The notes: generated by a model not told the origin, from the sequence alone. DNA of 64,000 nt from Streptomyces griseocarneus (GCA_003674045.1 PENC01000002.1:310001-374000); one strand, 5' to 3'. Positions 44,210 to 53,257 are shown, counted from the stretch's first letter. Translations and numbers: made by a program.

Positions 44210-45012
44210 CTGGTGCCGCCCTCGCGGGTGGTTTCGGCGGCGGTGCCGAGGGCTGGCTACGGGGACTCGGTGGGCTGCGGAACACCGTCCGCCAGGAGCT
44301 GGTGGCGCGCCAGCTGGACGAGCAGATCGCGGCCCGCTTCCCGGTGGGCCGCCGGCTGAGCGTCCTCGACGTGGGCCCCGGGCAGGGGACGCAGGCGCTG
44401 CGGCTGGCCCGGGCCGGTCACGAGGTGACCGGTCTGGAGGCCGATCCCCGGATGGCGGCGGCGCTGCGCGAGGCGGTGGCCGCCGAGCCGGAGGGCATCC
44501 GGGAGCGGACGCGCGTCGTCGAGGGCGACGGGCGGGACGCGGGGGCGCACTTCCGGCCGGGCACATTCGACGTCGTCCTGTGCCACGGCGTCCTGATGTA
44601 CGTACCGGCGCCGGACCCGATGCTGGCCGGTCTGGCCCGGGTGCTCGCGCCCGGCGGCCTGTTGTCCCTGCTCGTGCGGAACGCCGACGCGCTGGCCCTG
44701 CGGCCGGGCCTGGCCGGTGACTGGGCGACCGCCCTGGCCGCCCTCGACTCCCCCGCCTACACGAACCGCCTCGGCCTGGCCGGGCGCGCGGACCGGCGGG
44801 AGACCCTGACCGCGACGCTCGCGGGCATCGGCGCCCCGGTGCACGCCTGGTACGGCGTGCGGGTCTTCACCGACCAGGCGCCGGACGGCACACCGCCTCC
44901 GGCGGGCGAGGAGCTGCACCGCCTGCTGGCCGCCGAGGACCGCGCGGGCCGTACGGACCCGTACCGGTCCGTGGCCGCCCTGCTGCACCTCTGCGGCGTC
45001 CGGGGCATCTGA
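44206..45012 (+). CDS. SAM-dependent methyltransferase with apparent CTG start
   Basis: Class I methyltransferase of about 268 residues. Motif I VLDVGPGQGTQAL is followed by the acidic LEADPRM after strand 2 and by FDVVLCHGVLMY (motif II region). An ATG/GTG-only reading would start at GTG 44302 and lose the well-formed N-terminal helix GWLRGLGGLRNTVRQELVARQL. A CTG at 44206 has GGGGAG five bases upstream and overlaps the DUF3043 stop as CTGA, so I take it as the start. The substrate is unknown. Confidence 0.8.
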   Translation: MTGAALAGGFGGGAEGWLRGLGGLRNTVRQELVARQLDEQIAARFPVGRRLSVLDVGPGQGTQALRLARAGHEVTGLEADPRMAAALREAVAAEPEGIRERTRVVEGDGRDAGAHFRPGTFDVVLCHGVLMYVPAPDPMLAGLARVLAPGGLLSLLVRNADALALRPGLAGDWATALAALDSPAYTNRLGLAGRADRRETLTATLAGIGAPVHAWYGVRVFTDQAPDGTPPPAGEELHRLLAAEDRAGRTDPYRSVAALLHLCGVRGI

Positions 45013-45080
45013 GCGCTCCGAACTCCGGCCTGTCGCGCACAGCGCGCGACAGGCCGTCAACGCCGAGTGATAATCGGTAC

Positions 45081-46172
45081 ATGGACGGTTCACGCGCCCG
45101 TACCCTCCCCCTGGTCGCCGCGGTCTGTGCCGTGACGCTGCTGGCCGCCGGTCTGGCGGGCTGTTCCGGCAAGAAGACGTCCAGCAGCGCGGCGACGTCC
45201 TCCGCGTCCTCGTCGTCGGCTCCCGCCCCCGCCCCGCCCGCCGGGTCCGCCGGGGATCTCCAGGCGGCGTACGAGAAGGTCGTCAAGGACGTCCTGCCCT
45301 CGGTCGTGCAGATCACCACCGGCGAGGGGCTCGGCTCCGGCGTGATCTACGACGACAAAGGCCACATCGTGACGAACGCGCACGTCGTGGGCAACGCCGA
45401 GAGCTTCAAGGTCACCCTGGCCACGGGCGGCGGCACCGTCGGCGCCCGGCTGGTGTCGAGCTACCCGGACCAGGACCTCGCCGTCGTCCAGCTGAACGAC
45501 GTCCCCAAGAACGTCAAACCCGCCACGTTCGGCGACTCCGCCAAGGTCGAGGTCGGCCAGATCGTGCTGGCCATGGGCAATCCGCTGGGCCTGTCCAGCA
45601 GCGTCACCCAGGGCATCGTCTCCGCCGTGGGCCGCACGGTCAGCGAGGGCAGCAGCGGCGGCGGCACCGGGGCGACCATCTCCAACATGGTGCAGACCTC
45701 CGCGGCCATCAACCCCGGCAACAGCGGCGGCGCCCTCGTCAACCTCTCCGGGCAGGTCATCGGCATCCCGACGCTCGCCGCCACCGACCCCGAGCTGGGC
45801 AACGGCGCCGCGCCCGGCATCGGCTTCGCGATCCCGGCATCGACGGTGCACACCGTCGCCGGTCAGATCATCAAGAGCGGCAAGGTCACCAACTCCGGCC
45901 GGGCGGCCCTGGGCATCACCGCGCGGACCGTCGTCGGGGACAACTTCGCGCCCGCGGGCGTCGCGGTGGTCTCGGTGACACAGGGCGGGGCCGCCGACAA
46001 GGCGGGCATCAGGGCGGGCGACGTCATCACCGGCCTGAACGACACGGCCATCACGACCATGCAGTCCCTGACCGAGGCGCTCGCGGGCCTCAAACCGGGC
46101 GACCGCGCCAAGGTGACGTACCTCCGGGACGGCTCCGAGCACACGGCGACCGCGACGCTCGGCGAGATGTGA
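45081..46172 (+). CDS. Lipoprotein trypsin-like serine protease with PDZ domain (HtrA/DegP type)
   Basis: 363-residue envelope quality-control protease. The signal has lipobox LAGC (Cys28), then a Ser/Ala/Pro-rich linker (residues 30-57). The protease domain has the triad His101 (TNAHVV), Asp132 (DQDLAVVQ) and Ser215 (PGNSGGA). One PDZ domain covers about residues 265-355 with the GITARTVV and GIRAGDVITGL blocks. It is probably tethered to the outer face of the membrane. The ATG is at 45081. Confidence 0.92.
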   Translation: MDGSRARTLPLVAAVCAVTLLAAGLAGCSGKKTSSSAATSSASSSSAPAPAPPAGSAGDLQAAYEKVVKDVLPSVVQITTGEGLGSGVIYDDKGHIVTNAHVVGNAESFKVTLATGGGTVGARLVSSYPDQDLAVVQLNDVPKNVKPATFGDSAKVEVGQIVLAMGNPLGLSSSVTQGIVSAVGRTVSEGSSGGGTGATISNMVQTSAAINPGNSGGALVNLSGQVIGIPTLAATDPELGNGAAPGIGFAIPASTVHTVAGQIIKSGKVTNSGRAALGITARTVVGDNFAPAGVAVVSVTQGGAADKAGIRAGDVITGLNDTAITTMQSLTEALAGLKPGDRAKVTYLRDGSEHTATATLGEM

Positions 46173-46187
46173 GCCGCGCGCACCGGG

Positions 46188-46206
46188 ACCGCGGGACGGC
46201 CCCGCG
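46188..46206. terminator. Candidate bidirectional terminator
   Basis: The 7-bp stem CCGCGGG / CCCGCGG with a five-base loop lies in the 48-base gap between convergent genes. Confidence 0.4.
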
Positions 46207-46220
46207 GCCCCGACGGGCCG

Positions 46221-46430
46221 TCAGCTCTCGGCGGCGGCGCGCAGGCTCATCGTGTAGATCTCCGTGCCGTCCTCGAACAGCGTGACCCGCTCGGCGCCCC
46301 CGTCCAGGAGCTCCTTCCAGACCTCGCCGATCCAGGTCTCCGCGTCACCCTGCGTGCTGAAGTCCTCCGGTTCCACCGCGGGCGAGGTCTCCGTCCCGTC
46401 GTCCTTCTCGAACCGCCACACCCACGCCAT
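46221..46430 (-). CDS. Small conserved hypothetical protein
   Basis: 69-residue acidic protein opening with MAWVWRFEKDDGTET and containing a WIGEVWKELLDGGAERVTLFEDG block, a probable small alpha/beta fold. No cysteine or membrane segment. It stands alone and convergent to the protease gene. Function unknown. Confidence 0.75.
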   Translation of the reverse strand: MAWVWRFEKDDGTETSPAVEPEDFSTQGDAETWIGEVWKELLDGGAERVTLFEDGTEIYTMSLRAAAES

Positions 46431-46558
46431 GTCCGCCTCCCGGGACTCGGATACGCGTATCAGTGCAGCGCACTCTAACGGCCCGTCCGGAACGGGAGCA
46501 GTACGAGAAAGGGTGAGCCCGGCGCGACCCCGGCCCGCGGACGCGAGACGATCAGTGC

Positions 46559-47752
46559 GTGGAACTCACTCTGCTCGGCACCGGGGCCCCCGACGGGCTG
46601 CCGCGCCCCGACTGCCCCTGCGCGTCCTGTGCCACCGCCGTCGGCGACGACGCGCGGGCCGCGACCGCGCTCCTCGTCGACGGGGTCCTGCTGCTGGACC
46701 TCACCCCGGGGCCCGCGTTCGCGGCCGCCCGCGCGGGGCGGTCGATCGCCGGGGTCCGGCAGGTGCTGCTGTCGCACCCGGCCGACGGGCCCGCCGTGGA
46801 GTTCCCGGCGGGGCTGCCCGCGCCGGTGCGGGTGCCGGACGGGCGCGAACTGGCGCTGATCAGCGGGCACAAGGTGCGGGCGCTGGCCCTGGACTCGCCG
46901 GGCACCGGCTACGAGGTGACCTCGCCGGAGGGCGAGCGGCTGCTCTACCTGCCGCCGGGCGGCGCCCCGGCCGGGCCCGTCGGGGCGAAGCCGTACGACA
47001 TGGTGCTGCTCGACGTGACCGGCAGGCCCGACGCGCTGGCCCGGCTGCGGGCCGCGGGCGCGGTCGCGGCGACCACCGACGTCCTCGCCGTGCACCTCGA
47101 CCACGACGTGCCGCCGGGCCACGAGCTGCACCGGCGGCTGGCGGCGGCCGGCGCGCGGGCCGTGCCGGACGGCACGACGCTGGTCGTCGGCGACTACCAC
47201 GCGGTGCCCGACCTGCCCCGCCGCACGCTGGTCCTGGGCGGCGCGAGATCGGGCAAGTCGGTGGAGGCGGAGCGGCGCCTGGAGGCCTTCCCCGACGTCG
47301 TGTACGTGGCGACCGGCGGCACCCGCGAGGGAGACGCCGACTGGGCGGCCCGCATCGCCCTGCACCGCGAACGCCGCCCCGGCTCCTGGCGCACCGTGGA
47401 GACCTGCGACCTCGTCCCCCTGCTGGCCGCCGCCGGGCCGCCCCTGCTGATCGACTGCCTGTCGCTGTGGCTGACCGACGCGATGGACTCCGTCGGCGCG
47501 TGGGACGACACGACCTGGGCGGGCGGCGGCGCGGACGCGCTCGCCGACCGGGCGGCGGCCCTGGTCGCGGCGGTGCGCGCGACGCGCCGCACGGTGGTGG
47601 CGGTGAGCAACGAGGTCGGCTCGGGCGTGGTCCCGGCGACGGCCTCGGGACGGCGCTTCCGCGACGCCCTGGGCAGGCTCAACGCGGCCTTCGCGGACGA
47701 GTGCGAGCACATCGTGCTGGTCGTCGGGGGCCAGGCCCTGCCCCTGCGCTGA
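46559..47752 (+). CDS. cobU: Bifunctional adenosylcobinamide kinase/guanylyltransferase CobU with metallo-hydrolase-like N-domain
   Basis: 397-residue fusion. Residues about 222-397 are CobU: P-loop GGARSGKS (227-234), His269 in HRERRP (the guanylylated His) and a C-terminal VSNEVGSGVVP motif. It phosphorylates and guanylylates cobinamide in B12 nucleotide-loop assembly. Residues 1-215 resemble a metallo-beta-lactamase fold of the PhnP type (LLGTGAPDGLPRPDC, CASC, LLSHPADG), but the HxHxDH metal motif is missing, so that half is probably not catalytic. The GTG at 46559 has no clear ribosome site. cobT follows after 79 bases. Confidence 0.88.
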   Translation: MELTLLGTGAPDGLPRPDCPCASCATAVGDDARAATALLVDGVLLLDLTPGPAFAAARAGRSIAGVRQVLLSHPADGPAVEFPAGLPAPVRVPDGRELALISGHKVRALALDSPGTGYEVTSPEGERLLYLPPGGAPAGPVGAKPYDMVLLDVTGRPDALARLRAAGAVAATTDVLAVHLDHDVPPGHELHRRLAAAGARAVPDGTTLVVGDYHAVPDLPRRTLVLGGARSGKSVEAERRLEAFPDVVYVATGGTREGDADWAARIALHRERRPGSWRTVETCDLVPLLAAAGPPLLIDCLSLWLTDAMDSVGAWDDTTWAGGGADALADRAAALVAAVRATRRTVVAVSNEVGSGVVPATASGRRFRDALGRLNAAFADECEHIVLVVGGQALPLR

Positions 47753-47831
47753 CGAGGGCCGCGGCGGTACGGGGGAAGTCCCGTGGGCCGGGAGAGGGAT
47801 AGGCCCCGTACACACGGGTAGTGTTGCGCGG

Positions 47832-48878
47832 ATGAGCGGTCTGAATCTTGATGACTTCGCCACGCTGATCGAGCGTCCCGACCCGGCCGTCCGCCGGGAC
47901 GCCGAGGCGCGGCGGGAGCGCCTCGTGCCGCGGCCGGGCGCGCTGGGCAGGCTCGACGAACTCGCGGAGTGGCTCGCCGCCGCGCAGGGCACCGTGCCGG
48001 TCAAGCCCCTCGAACAGGTCACCGCGCTGCTGTTCGCGGGCGATCACGGCGTCGCGGAGCTGGGTGTCTCCGGGGGCCCGAAGGGCGGCGCGCAGGAGCT
48101 CGTGCGGGCGGCCCTGGACGGGCGGAGCACCACCGCGATCCTGGCGCGGCGGGCGGGCGCGCGGCTGCGCGTCGTCGACATGTCCGTGGACTGCGACCCC
48201 GGCGAGCTGCCCGAGGAGGTCACCCGGCACCGGGTGCGCCGCGGCTCGGGCCGTATCGACACCGGGGACGCGCTGACCGTCGAGGAGGCGGAGGCCGCGT
48301 TCCGTGCGGGCATGGCCCTCGCCGACGAGGAGGCCGACTCGGGCACGGACCTGGTGGTCCTGGGCGATCTCAGCGTGGGCGGCACCACCGCGGCGGGCGC
48401 CCTGATCGGCGCGCTGTGCGGCACGGACGCCTCCGTGGTCACCGGCCGCGGCGGCGCGGGCATCGACGACCTGGCGTGGATGCGCAAGTGCGCGGCCATC
48501 CGGGACGCGCTGCGCCGGGCCCGTCCGGTGCTGGGCGACCAGCTGCAGCTGCTCGCGACGACCGGCGGCGCGGACCTCGCCGCGGCCACCGGTTTCCTGC
48601 TGCAGAGCGCGGTGCGCCGGATGCCGGTCGTCCTGGACGGCATGGTCTCGGCGGCCTGTGCCCTGGTGGCGCAGCGGGTCGCGTTCCGGGCGCCCGACTG
48701 GTGGCTGGCGGGGCAGTCGACCGGTGACCCGGCCCAGGCGAAGGCGCTCGACCGGATGGCGCTCAACCCTTTGCTCGATCATGGCGTCACTGTGGGGGAA
48801 GGGACGGGGGCGCTGCTCGCTCTGCCATTGGTGCAGGCCGCGGCGGCCCTGGCGGCGGAGCTCCCCGAGCGCGGCTGA
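47832..48878 (+). CDS. cobT: Nicotinate-nucleotide--dimethylbenzimidazole phosphoribosyltransferase CobT
   Basis: 348-residue enzyme that makes alpha-ribazole phosphate for the lower ligand of cobalamin. Family landmarks: FAGDHGVAELGVS near the N terminus, the GDLSVGGTTAAGALIGAL nucleotide-loop, GRGGAGIDDLAWMRK, and the catalytic Glu region GEGTGALLALPL at the end. Its product is used by CobS (encoded at 52229) with the CobU product. The ATG is at 47832. Confidence 0.95.
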   Translation: MSGLNLDDFATLIERPDPAVRRDAEARRERLVPRPGALGRLDELAEWLAAAQGTVPVKPLEQVTALLFAGDHGVAELGVSGGPKGGAQELVRAALDGRSTTAILARRAGARLRVVDMSVDCDPGELPEEVTRHRVRRGSGRIDTGDALTVEEAEAAFRAGMALADEEADSGTDLVVLGDLSVGGTTAAGALIGALCGTDASVVTGRGGAGIDDLAWMRKCAAIRDALRRARPVLGDQLQLLATTGGADLAAATGFLLQSAVRRMPVVLDGMVSAACALVAQRVAFRAPDWWLAGQSTGDPAQAKALDRMALNPLLDHGVTVGEGTGALLALPLVQAAAALAAELPERG

Positions 48879-48944
48879 CGGTCGTCAGGACCGTGCCGGA
48901 AGCGGCGGCTCCACCGCAGACAGTGCCCCATATGCTCAATTTCC

Positions 48945-50714
48945 ATGGGAGAAGTCCGCTTGACTCCGGATGAAGGCACGCCGACTGCCGCCGCCCGGTC
49001 CCGGCGCGCCGCCGCGTTCGCCGTGTGGTACCTGCGCGTCGTCACGTTCGTCAACCTGCTCAGCGCGGTCTGGGTGTCGTTCGGGGCCGACATCCGGCGG
49101 CACAACGACAACGAGTTCTTCACGCCCTACCTGCTGACGGCGGGCTTCGCGTCGGCGCTGTGGTCGCTCGTGATGGCGGTGACCCTGCGCCGCCGCAAGC
49201 GGGCCTCGTGGATCCTCAACCTGGCGCTGTCCGGGCTGTTCCTGGTCTTCATGGCGGCGCTGATGACCGACCGGCAGTTCAACAGACACGCGCCGAACTG
49301 GTTCTCCCTGGTGGCGACGGGGCTCTTCGTCGGCGCCCTGCTGGTGGGGCGGAGCGAGTTCTACGCCAAGGGCGACCGCTCCAACCCGAAGCTGGCCTCC
49401 CTGGTGGCCGTCGGCGGCCTGCTGGTCACCTCACTGACTGCGGGCCTGCTGGTCATGGCCACCAACGAGGCGCCGCACGCCTCGCGTTCCTCGTTCCTGG
49501 AGCACTGGCACTACGGCTTCATGCGGCTGATCTCGATCAGCGTGGACGACCAGCGGTATCCGGACATCGTCACGCCCGGCTGGGTCGACGTCTTCGTCAA
49601 CGTCATGAGCTCGGCCCTGCTGCTGCTCGTGGTGTACGCGGCGTTCCGCGCCCGGCGCGCCACCGACCCGCTCACCGAGGACGACGAGGAGCGGCTGCGC
49701 ACCCTCCTCGGCCGACACGGCGACCGCGACTCACTGGGCTACTTCGCGCTGCGGCGCGAGAAGAGCGTCATCTGGTCCCCCAGCGGCAAGGCGGCCGTGA
49801 CCTACCGCGTGGTGGGCGGGGTGTCCCTGGCCTCGGGCGACCCCATCGGCGACCCCGAGGCCTGGCCGGGCGCCATCGAGCCCTGGCTGGCCGAGGCGCG
49901 CGAGCACGGCTGGAGCCCGGCCGTGATGGGCGCGAGCGAGGAGGGCGGCACGATCTACGCCCGGCACGGTCTGAACGCCCTGGAGATCGGGGACGAGGCC
50001 ATCGTGGAGACCGCCGAGTTCACGCTGGAGGGCCGCGCGATGCGGACCGTCCGGCAGGCGTACAACCGGGTCAAGCGCGCCGGCTACACCGTGACCGTCC
50101 GCCGCCACGAGGACATCCCCGAGGCGGAGATGGCCGAACTGCTGCGCCGCGCCGACGACTGGCGCGACGGGGCGACCGAGCGCGGCTTCTCGATGGCGCT
50201 CGGGCGGCTGGGCGACCCGGGCGACGGCCGCTGCGTGATGCTGGAGTGCCACGACGGCAAGGGTGAGCTGCGGGCTCTGCTGAGCTTCGTGCCCTGGGGC
50301 CCCAAGGGCCTGTCGCTGGATTTGATGCGGCGTGACCGGGACTCCGAGAACGGCCTGATGGAGTTCATGGTCATCGAGCTGCTCCAGCAGGCCAGGGGGC
50401 TCGGCATCACCCAGGTCTCGCTGAACTTCGCGATGTTCCGCTCGGTCTTCGAGCGCGGCTCCAAGCTGGGGGCCGGGCCGGTGCTGCGGATCTGGCGCTC
50501 GCTGCTGAGCTTCTTCTCCCGCTGGTGGCAGATCGAATCGCTCTACCGAGCAAATGCGAAATACCGCCCCATCTGGGAACCTCGATTCATGCTGTTCGAG
50601 AAGAGCAGCGATCTGCTGCGGATCGGGATCGCGGCCGCTCGCGCCGAGGGCTTCCTCGAAGCCCCCGGGCTGCCCAAATGGCTCAACCGCAAACATCTGG
50701 AGAGCCCGCGATGA
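48945..50714 (+). CDS. Lysylphosphatidylglycerol-synthetase-like (MprF/LysX C-domain) membrane protein
   Basis: 589-residue protein: six or so transmembrane helices (residues 20-235) followed by a DUF2156 phosphatidylglycerol aminoacyltransferase-like domain (about 250-580). The latter has the dual GNAT-like blocks KSVIWSPSGKAAVTYRVVGG, LEGRAMRTVRQAYNRVKRAG and EFMVIELLQQARGLG. It may add an amino acid to phosphatidylglycerol or another acceptor on the inner leaflet and flip it. The ATG is at 48945. The next gene overlaps by four bases (ATGA). Confidence 0.83.
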   Translation: MGEVRLTPDEGTPTAAARSRRAAAFAVWYLRVVTFVNLLSAVWVSFGADIRRHNDNEFFTPYLLTAGFASALWSLVMAVTLRRRKRASWILNLALSGLFLVFMAALMTDRQFNRHAPNWFSLVATGLFVGALLVGRSEFYAKGDRSNPKLASLVAVGGLLVTSLTAGLLVMATNEAPHASRSSFLEHWHYGFMRLISISVDDQRYPDIVTPGWVDVFVNVMSSALLLLVVYAAFRARRATDPLTEDDEERLRTLLGRHGDRDSLGYFALRREKSVIWSPSGKAAVTYRVVGGVSLASGDPIGDPEAWPGAIEPWLAEAREHGWSPAVMGASEEGGTIYARHGLNALEIGDEAIVETAEFTLEGRAMRTVRQAYNRVKRAGYTVTVRRHEDIPEAEMAELLRRADDWRDGATERGFSMALGRLGDPGDGRCVMLECHDGKGELRALLSFVPWGPKGLSLDLMRRDRDSENGLMEFMVIELLQQARGLGITQVSLNFAMFRSVFERGSKLGAGPVLRIWRSLLSFFSRWWQIESLYRANAKYRPIWEPRFMLFEKSSDLLRIGIAAARAEGFLEAPGLPKWLNRKHLESPR

Positions 50715-51454
50715 ATCGCGCGGCGCTGCGTCGCGCCGCGCGCACCGAATGGGGTCCGCTGGTCGGCACCGTCCGGCGGACCCTCGTACGCAAGAAGTTC
50801 CGTGCCATTCCGATGACGCTCACGGCCGTGGCCCTGACCGCGGTCTTCCAGATCGTGCAGAACCAGTCCTGGGGCTTCGGGCCCGTGCAGAAGCTCGGCT
50901 CGGTGCAGGCGCAGCTGCCCTGGTGGCTGGCGCTGCTGCGCACCCCGCTGTCGCTGTTCGTGCCCGCGCTGGACCTGCCGGTGTGGGGCGCGCTGGCGCA
51001 GGTCCTGCTGGTCTTCGGCATCGCGGAGATCTGCCTGGGCAAGTGGCGCACGCTGGCCATCTCGTACGTGGCGACGCTCGCCGGGACGATGTACGCGCGG
51101 CTGGCCGTGCACATCGGCCCCGGCTCGGTCTTCGGGCTGCCGCCGGAGGCCGCCAAGGTGATCGACACCGGCCCCTCGGCGGCGGTGGTGGGGCTCGCGG
51201 TGTACGTCTCGTGGCGCTACCGGGCCTGGTTCACCTGTGCGACGGTCGTGCTGGCCATGGCCGTGGAGGCCGTGATCAAGCCGAACCTGGCGGGCAAGGA
51301 GCACATCGCCGCCGTCGCCGCGATGCTCGTGCTGTGCGCCGCCGACGAGCTGCGCAGACGGCGCAAGCCCCGGCGGGACGCCTACTCCGGAACGGGGTCG
51401 GACACCGGCCCGGACGACGGTCAGCGGTCGGGGGCCCCGGCCAGGAGGTCGTGA
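50711..51454 (+). CDS. Rhomboid-like membrane protein
   Basis: 247-residue polytopic protein with about six hydrophobic helices. Two features recall the rhomboid dyad: Ser in TGPSAAVVGLAV (in place of GxSG) and His in GKEHIAAVAAMLV at the end. Whether it is an active protease is not clear, since the GASG motif is altered. It is translationally coupled to the MprF-like gene and should work with it. The tail is basic and then acidic/Ser-rich. Confidence 0.72.
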   Translation: MNRAALRRAARTEWGPLVGTVRRTLVRKKFRAIPMTLTAVALTAVFQIVQNQSWGFGPVQKLGSVQAQLPWWLALLRTPLSLFVPALDLPVWGALAQVLLVFGIAEICLGKWRTLAISYVATLAGTMYARLAVHIGPGSVFGLPPEAAKVIDTGPSAAVVGLAVYVSWRYRAWFTCATVVLAMAVEAVIKPNLAGKEHIAAVAAMLVLCAADELRRRRKPRRDAYSGTGSDTGPDDGQRSGAPARRS

Positions 51455-52158
51455 AGGCGGTTGCGGACAGCGGCCCAGCGGGCGTCGTGCCGGTACGCGC
51501 GCACCCGCGCCCGGCGCAGGGCACGCGGGCGGCGGCGGTAGAACCGCCGGGCCCACGGCGAGCCCGGCCGGGCCAGCCGCACCGCGCCGATCAGCGCCAC
51601 CAGCGGCACCACGCAGCCGACCACGAAGATCCGGGGCTTGCCCTTCAGCAGGGCGATCAGCGAGATGAGGAAATTGACCACGAAATTGGTCACGAGAATG
51701 GTGCGGTTCTGGAGTTCGTCGGGGGTCAGCTCGTTGACGCCGAAGGGCAGGAAGCCCGAGAGCACCAGCGCCACCAGCGCCGCCGTCATCACCACGACCT
51801 CGACGCTCTTGCGGCCCTGCTCCGTCCAGTAGACGTCGTCCAGGTGGAGCACGAGCGCGAACTCGTCCAGCACCAGACCGGCGCCGGTGCCGAACAGCAC
51901 GGCCGACACCGCGGCCCCGAAGCCGTGCCTGCCCTCGGCGACGGCACCGAAGCCGCCGACGACCATCAGCACGATGCCGGGCACCACATGGTGCACATGC
52001 AGCCCGCCGGGGCGGATATTGCGGAAGGGGCCCCTGCCCGCCCGGATCAGACGAGTGATCACCCGGGTGACGAGGAAGGTCAGCACGAAGGCGCCCAGCG
52101 CGAGCAGCAGCGGCAGTTTGCCCGGTTCGACAATGTTGCGCGCCAACCAGTGACCCAT
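51421..52158 (-). CDS. Polytopic membrane protein with HVHH motif
   Basis: 245-residue integral membrane protein with about six helices, no named family. A HVHHVVPGIV motif lies at the start of helix 2, and LDEFALVLHLDDVYWTEQGRKSVE gives an Asp/Glu/His cluster near the membrane, suggesting a metal or catalytic site. The tail is strongly basic. The last 34 bases overlap the 3' end of the convergent rhomboid-like gene. The ATG is at 52158. Confidence 0.78.
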   Translation of the reverse strand: MGHWLARNIVEPGKLPLLLALGAFVLTFLVTRVITRLIRAGRGPFRNIRPGGLHVHHVVPGIVLMVVGGFGAVAEGRHGFGAAVSAVLFGTGAGLVLDEFALVLHLDDVYWTEQGRKSVEVVVMTAALVALVLSGFLPFGVNELTPDELQNRTILVTNFVVNFLISLIALLKGKPRIFVVGCVVPLVALIGAVRLARPGSPWARRFYRRRPRALRRARVRAYRHDARWAAVRNRLHDLLAGAPDR

Positions 52159-52228
52159 GGTTCTCCGCTCCCGAACAGCCTCTCACCAGCCAACCTAACG
52201 CGCCGGAGCGGCGGGGTAGGGTGCCGCG

Positions 52229-53011
52229 ATGACCGACACGACCCCCGGCCGCGCCGACCGCGCCACGCCCGGGCAGGCGCTCCGCTTCGCCTTCGGCACC
52301 CTGACCGTGCTGCCCGTACGGTGCACCCGCTGGGACCGGGCCGCCGCGCGCGGCGGCATGGCCGCGGCACCGCTGGCGGGGCTGGTCGTGGGCGGCTGCG
52401 CGGGCGGGCTCGGCTGGCTGTTCCTCCTCCTGGGCGCGAGCCCCGCGCTGGCCGCGGTGGCCGCGGTCGCGGTACCGGCCGTCCTCACCCGTGGCCTCCA
52501 CCTGGACGGCCTCGCGGACGTCGCGGACGGACTCGGCAGCGGCAAGCCGGCCCAGGACGCGCTGCGCATCATGAAGCAGTCGGACATCGGGCCGTTCGGC
52601 GTCATCACCCTGCTGCTCACCCTGCTCGGCCAGGTGGCAGCCCTCGCCTCCCTCTTCGCCACGGCCCCCTCCCACGGCGCGGCCGCGGCTCTCGTGGCCG
52701 GGGTGACGGCCCGCTGCGCCCTGACCCTCGCCTGCCGCACGGGCGTCCCCGCGGCGCGTCCCGGGGGCCTGGGCGCGGCGGTGGCGGGCGTCCTCCGTCC
52801 CCGCGCCGCCGCGGCGGTGAGCGTGGCCGTCGTGGCCTGCGGAGCACTCCTCTCCTGGCACGGCGTGGTCGCCGTCCTCCTCGGCCTGACCGCCTCCGAA
52901 CTCCTCCTCCGCCACTGCGTACGCCGCTTCGACGGGGTGACGGGCGACGTCTTCGGCTCGCTGGCGGAGACGGCCGCGACGGCGACGCTGGTAGCCCTGA
53001 CCCTGGGCTGA
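52229..53011 (+). CDS. cobS: Adenosylcobinamide-GDP ribazoletransferase CobS
   Basis: 260-residue membrane enzyme that joins adenosylcobinamide-GDP and alpha-ribazole to finish the cobalamin nucleotide loop. Family motifs: FGTLTVLPV near the N terminus, the acidic LTRGLHLDGLADVADGLG block with its Mg-binding Asp cluster, and MKQSDIGPFGV. Around six hydrophobic helices follow. It is separated from cobT by the MprF-like, rhomboid-like and HVHH genes. Confidence 0.94.
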   Translation: MTDTTPGRADRATPGQALRFAFGTLTVLPVRCTRWDRAAARGGMAAAPLAGLVVGGCAGGLGWLFLLLGASPALAAVAAVAVPAVLTRGLHLDGLADVADGLGSGKPAQDALRIMKQSDIGPFGVITLLLTLLGQVAALASLFATAPSHGAAAALVAGVTARCALTLACRTGVPAARPGGLGAAVAGVLRPRAAAAVSVAVVACGALLSWHGVVAVLLGLTASELLLRHCVRRFDGVTGDVFGSLAETAATATLVALTLG

Positions 53012-53018
53012 CTGCCAG

Positions 53019-53131
53019 GCGCCCCGTCAGGGGCGCGGGGCTGTGACATGTGCGGCTCCGCCGCGTGGGCGCGACAAGCCCCCACCGGCCCGCAGCCGCA
53101 CACGAAGCGCAAGCCGCACCCCAACAGGCGC
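53019..53131 (+). repeat. Intergenic structured repeat, copy 8 (short GCGGCT-type variant)
   Basis: It opens with GCGCCCCGTCAGGGGCGC, then GGGGCTGTGACATG, a GCGGCTCCGCCGC hairpin, GTGGGCGCGACAAGCCCCCA, CCGGCCCGCAGCCG and a tail ending in CAACAGGCGC. It lies between co-directional cobS and pepA. Confidence 0.85.
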
Positions 53132-53257
53132 AACCCCGGCGGAAACCAACGGCGAGAACCCTGACACGCACAGGCGAAGCCAGACGCATACCATGCCCAA
53201 GGTGCGGCCGGCCCACCCATCGGCCGAAGAACTCAAGGAAGTAGGGACCCCACCACC

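Noticed and set aside
48878..48894. Hairpin ACGGTC-GTCAG-GACCGT after cobT
   Set aside because: Only 6 bp with no T run and starting in the stop codon; too weak to call a terminator.
46431..52228. Cobalamin riboswitch upstream of cobU, cobT or cobS
   Set aside because: No B12-box (GCCACTG-like) or matching structure in the gaps before these genes.
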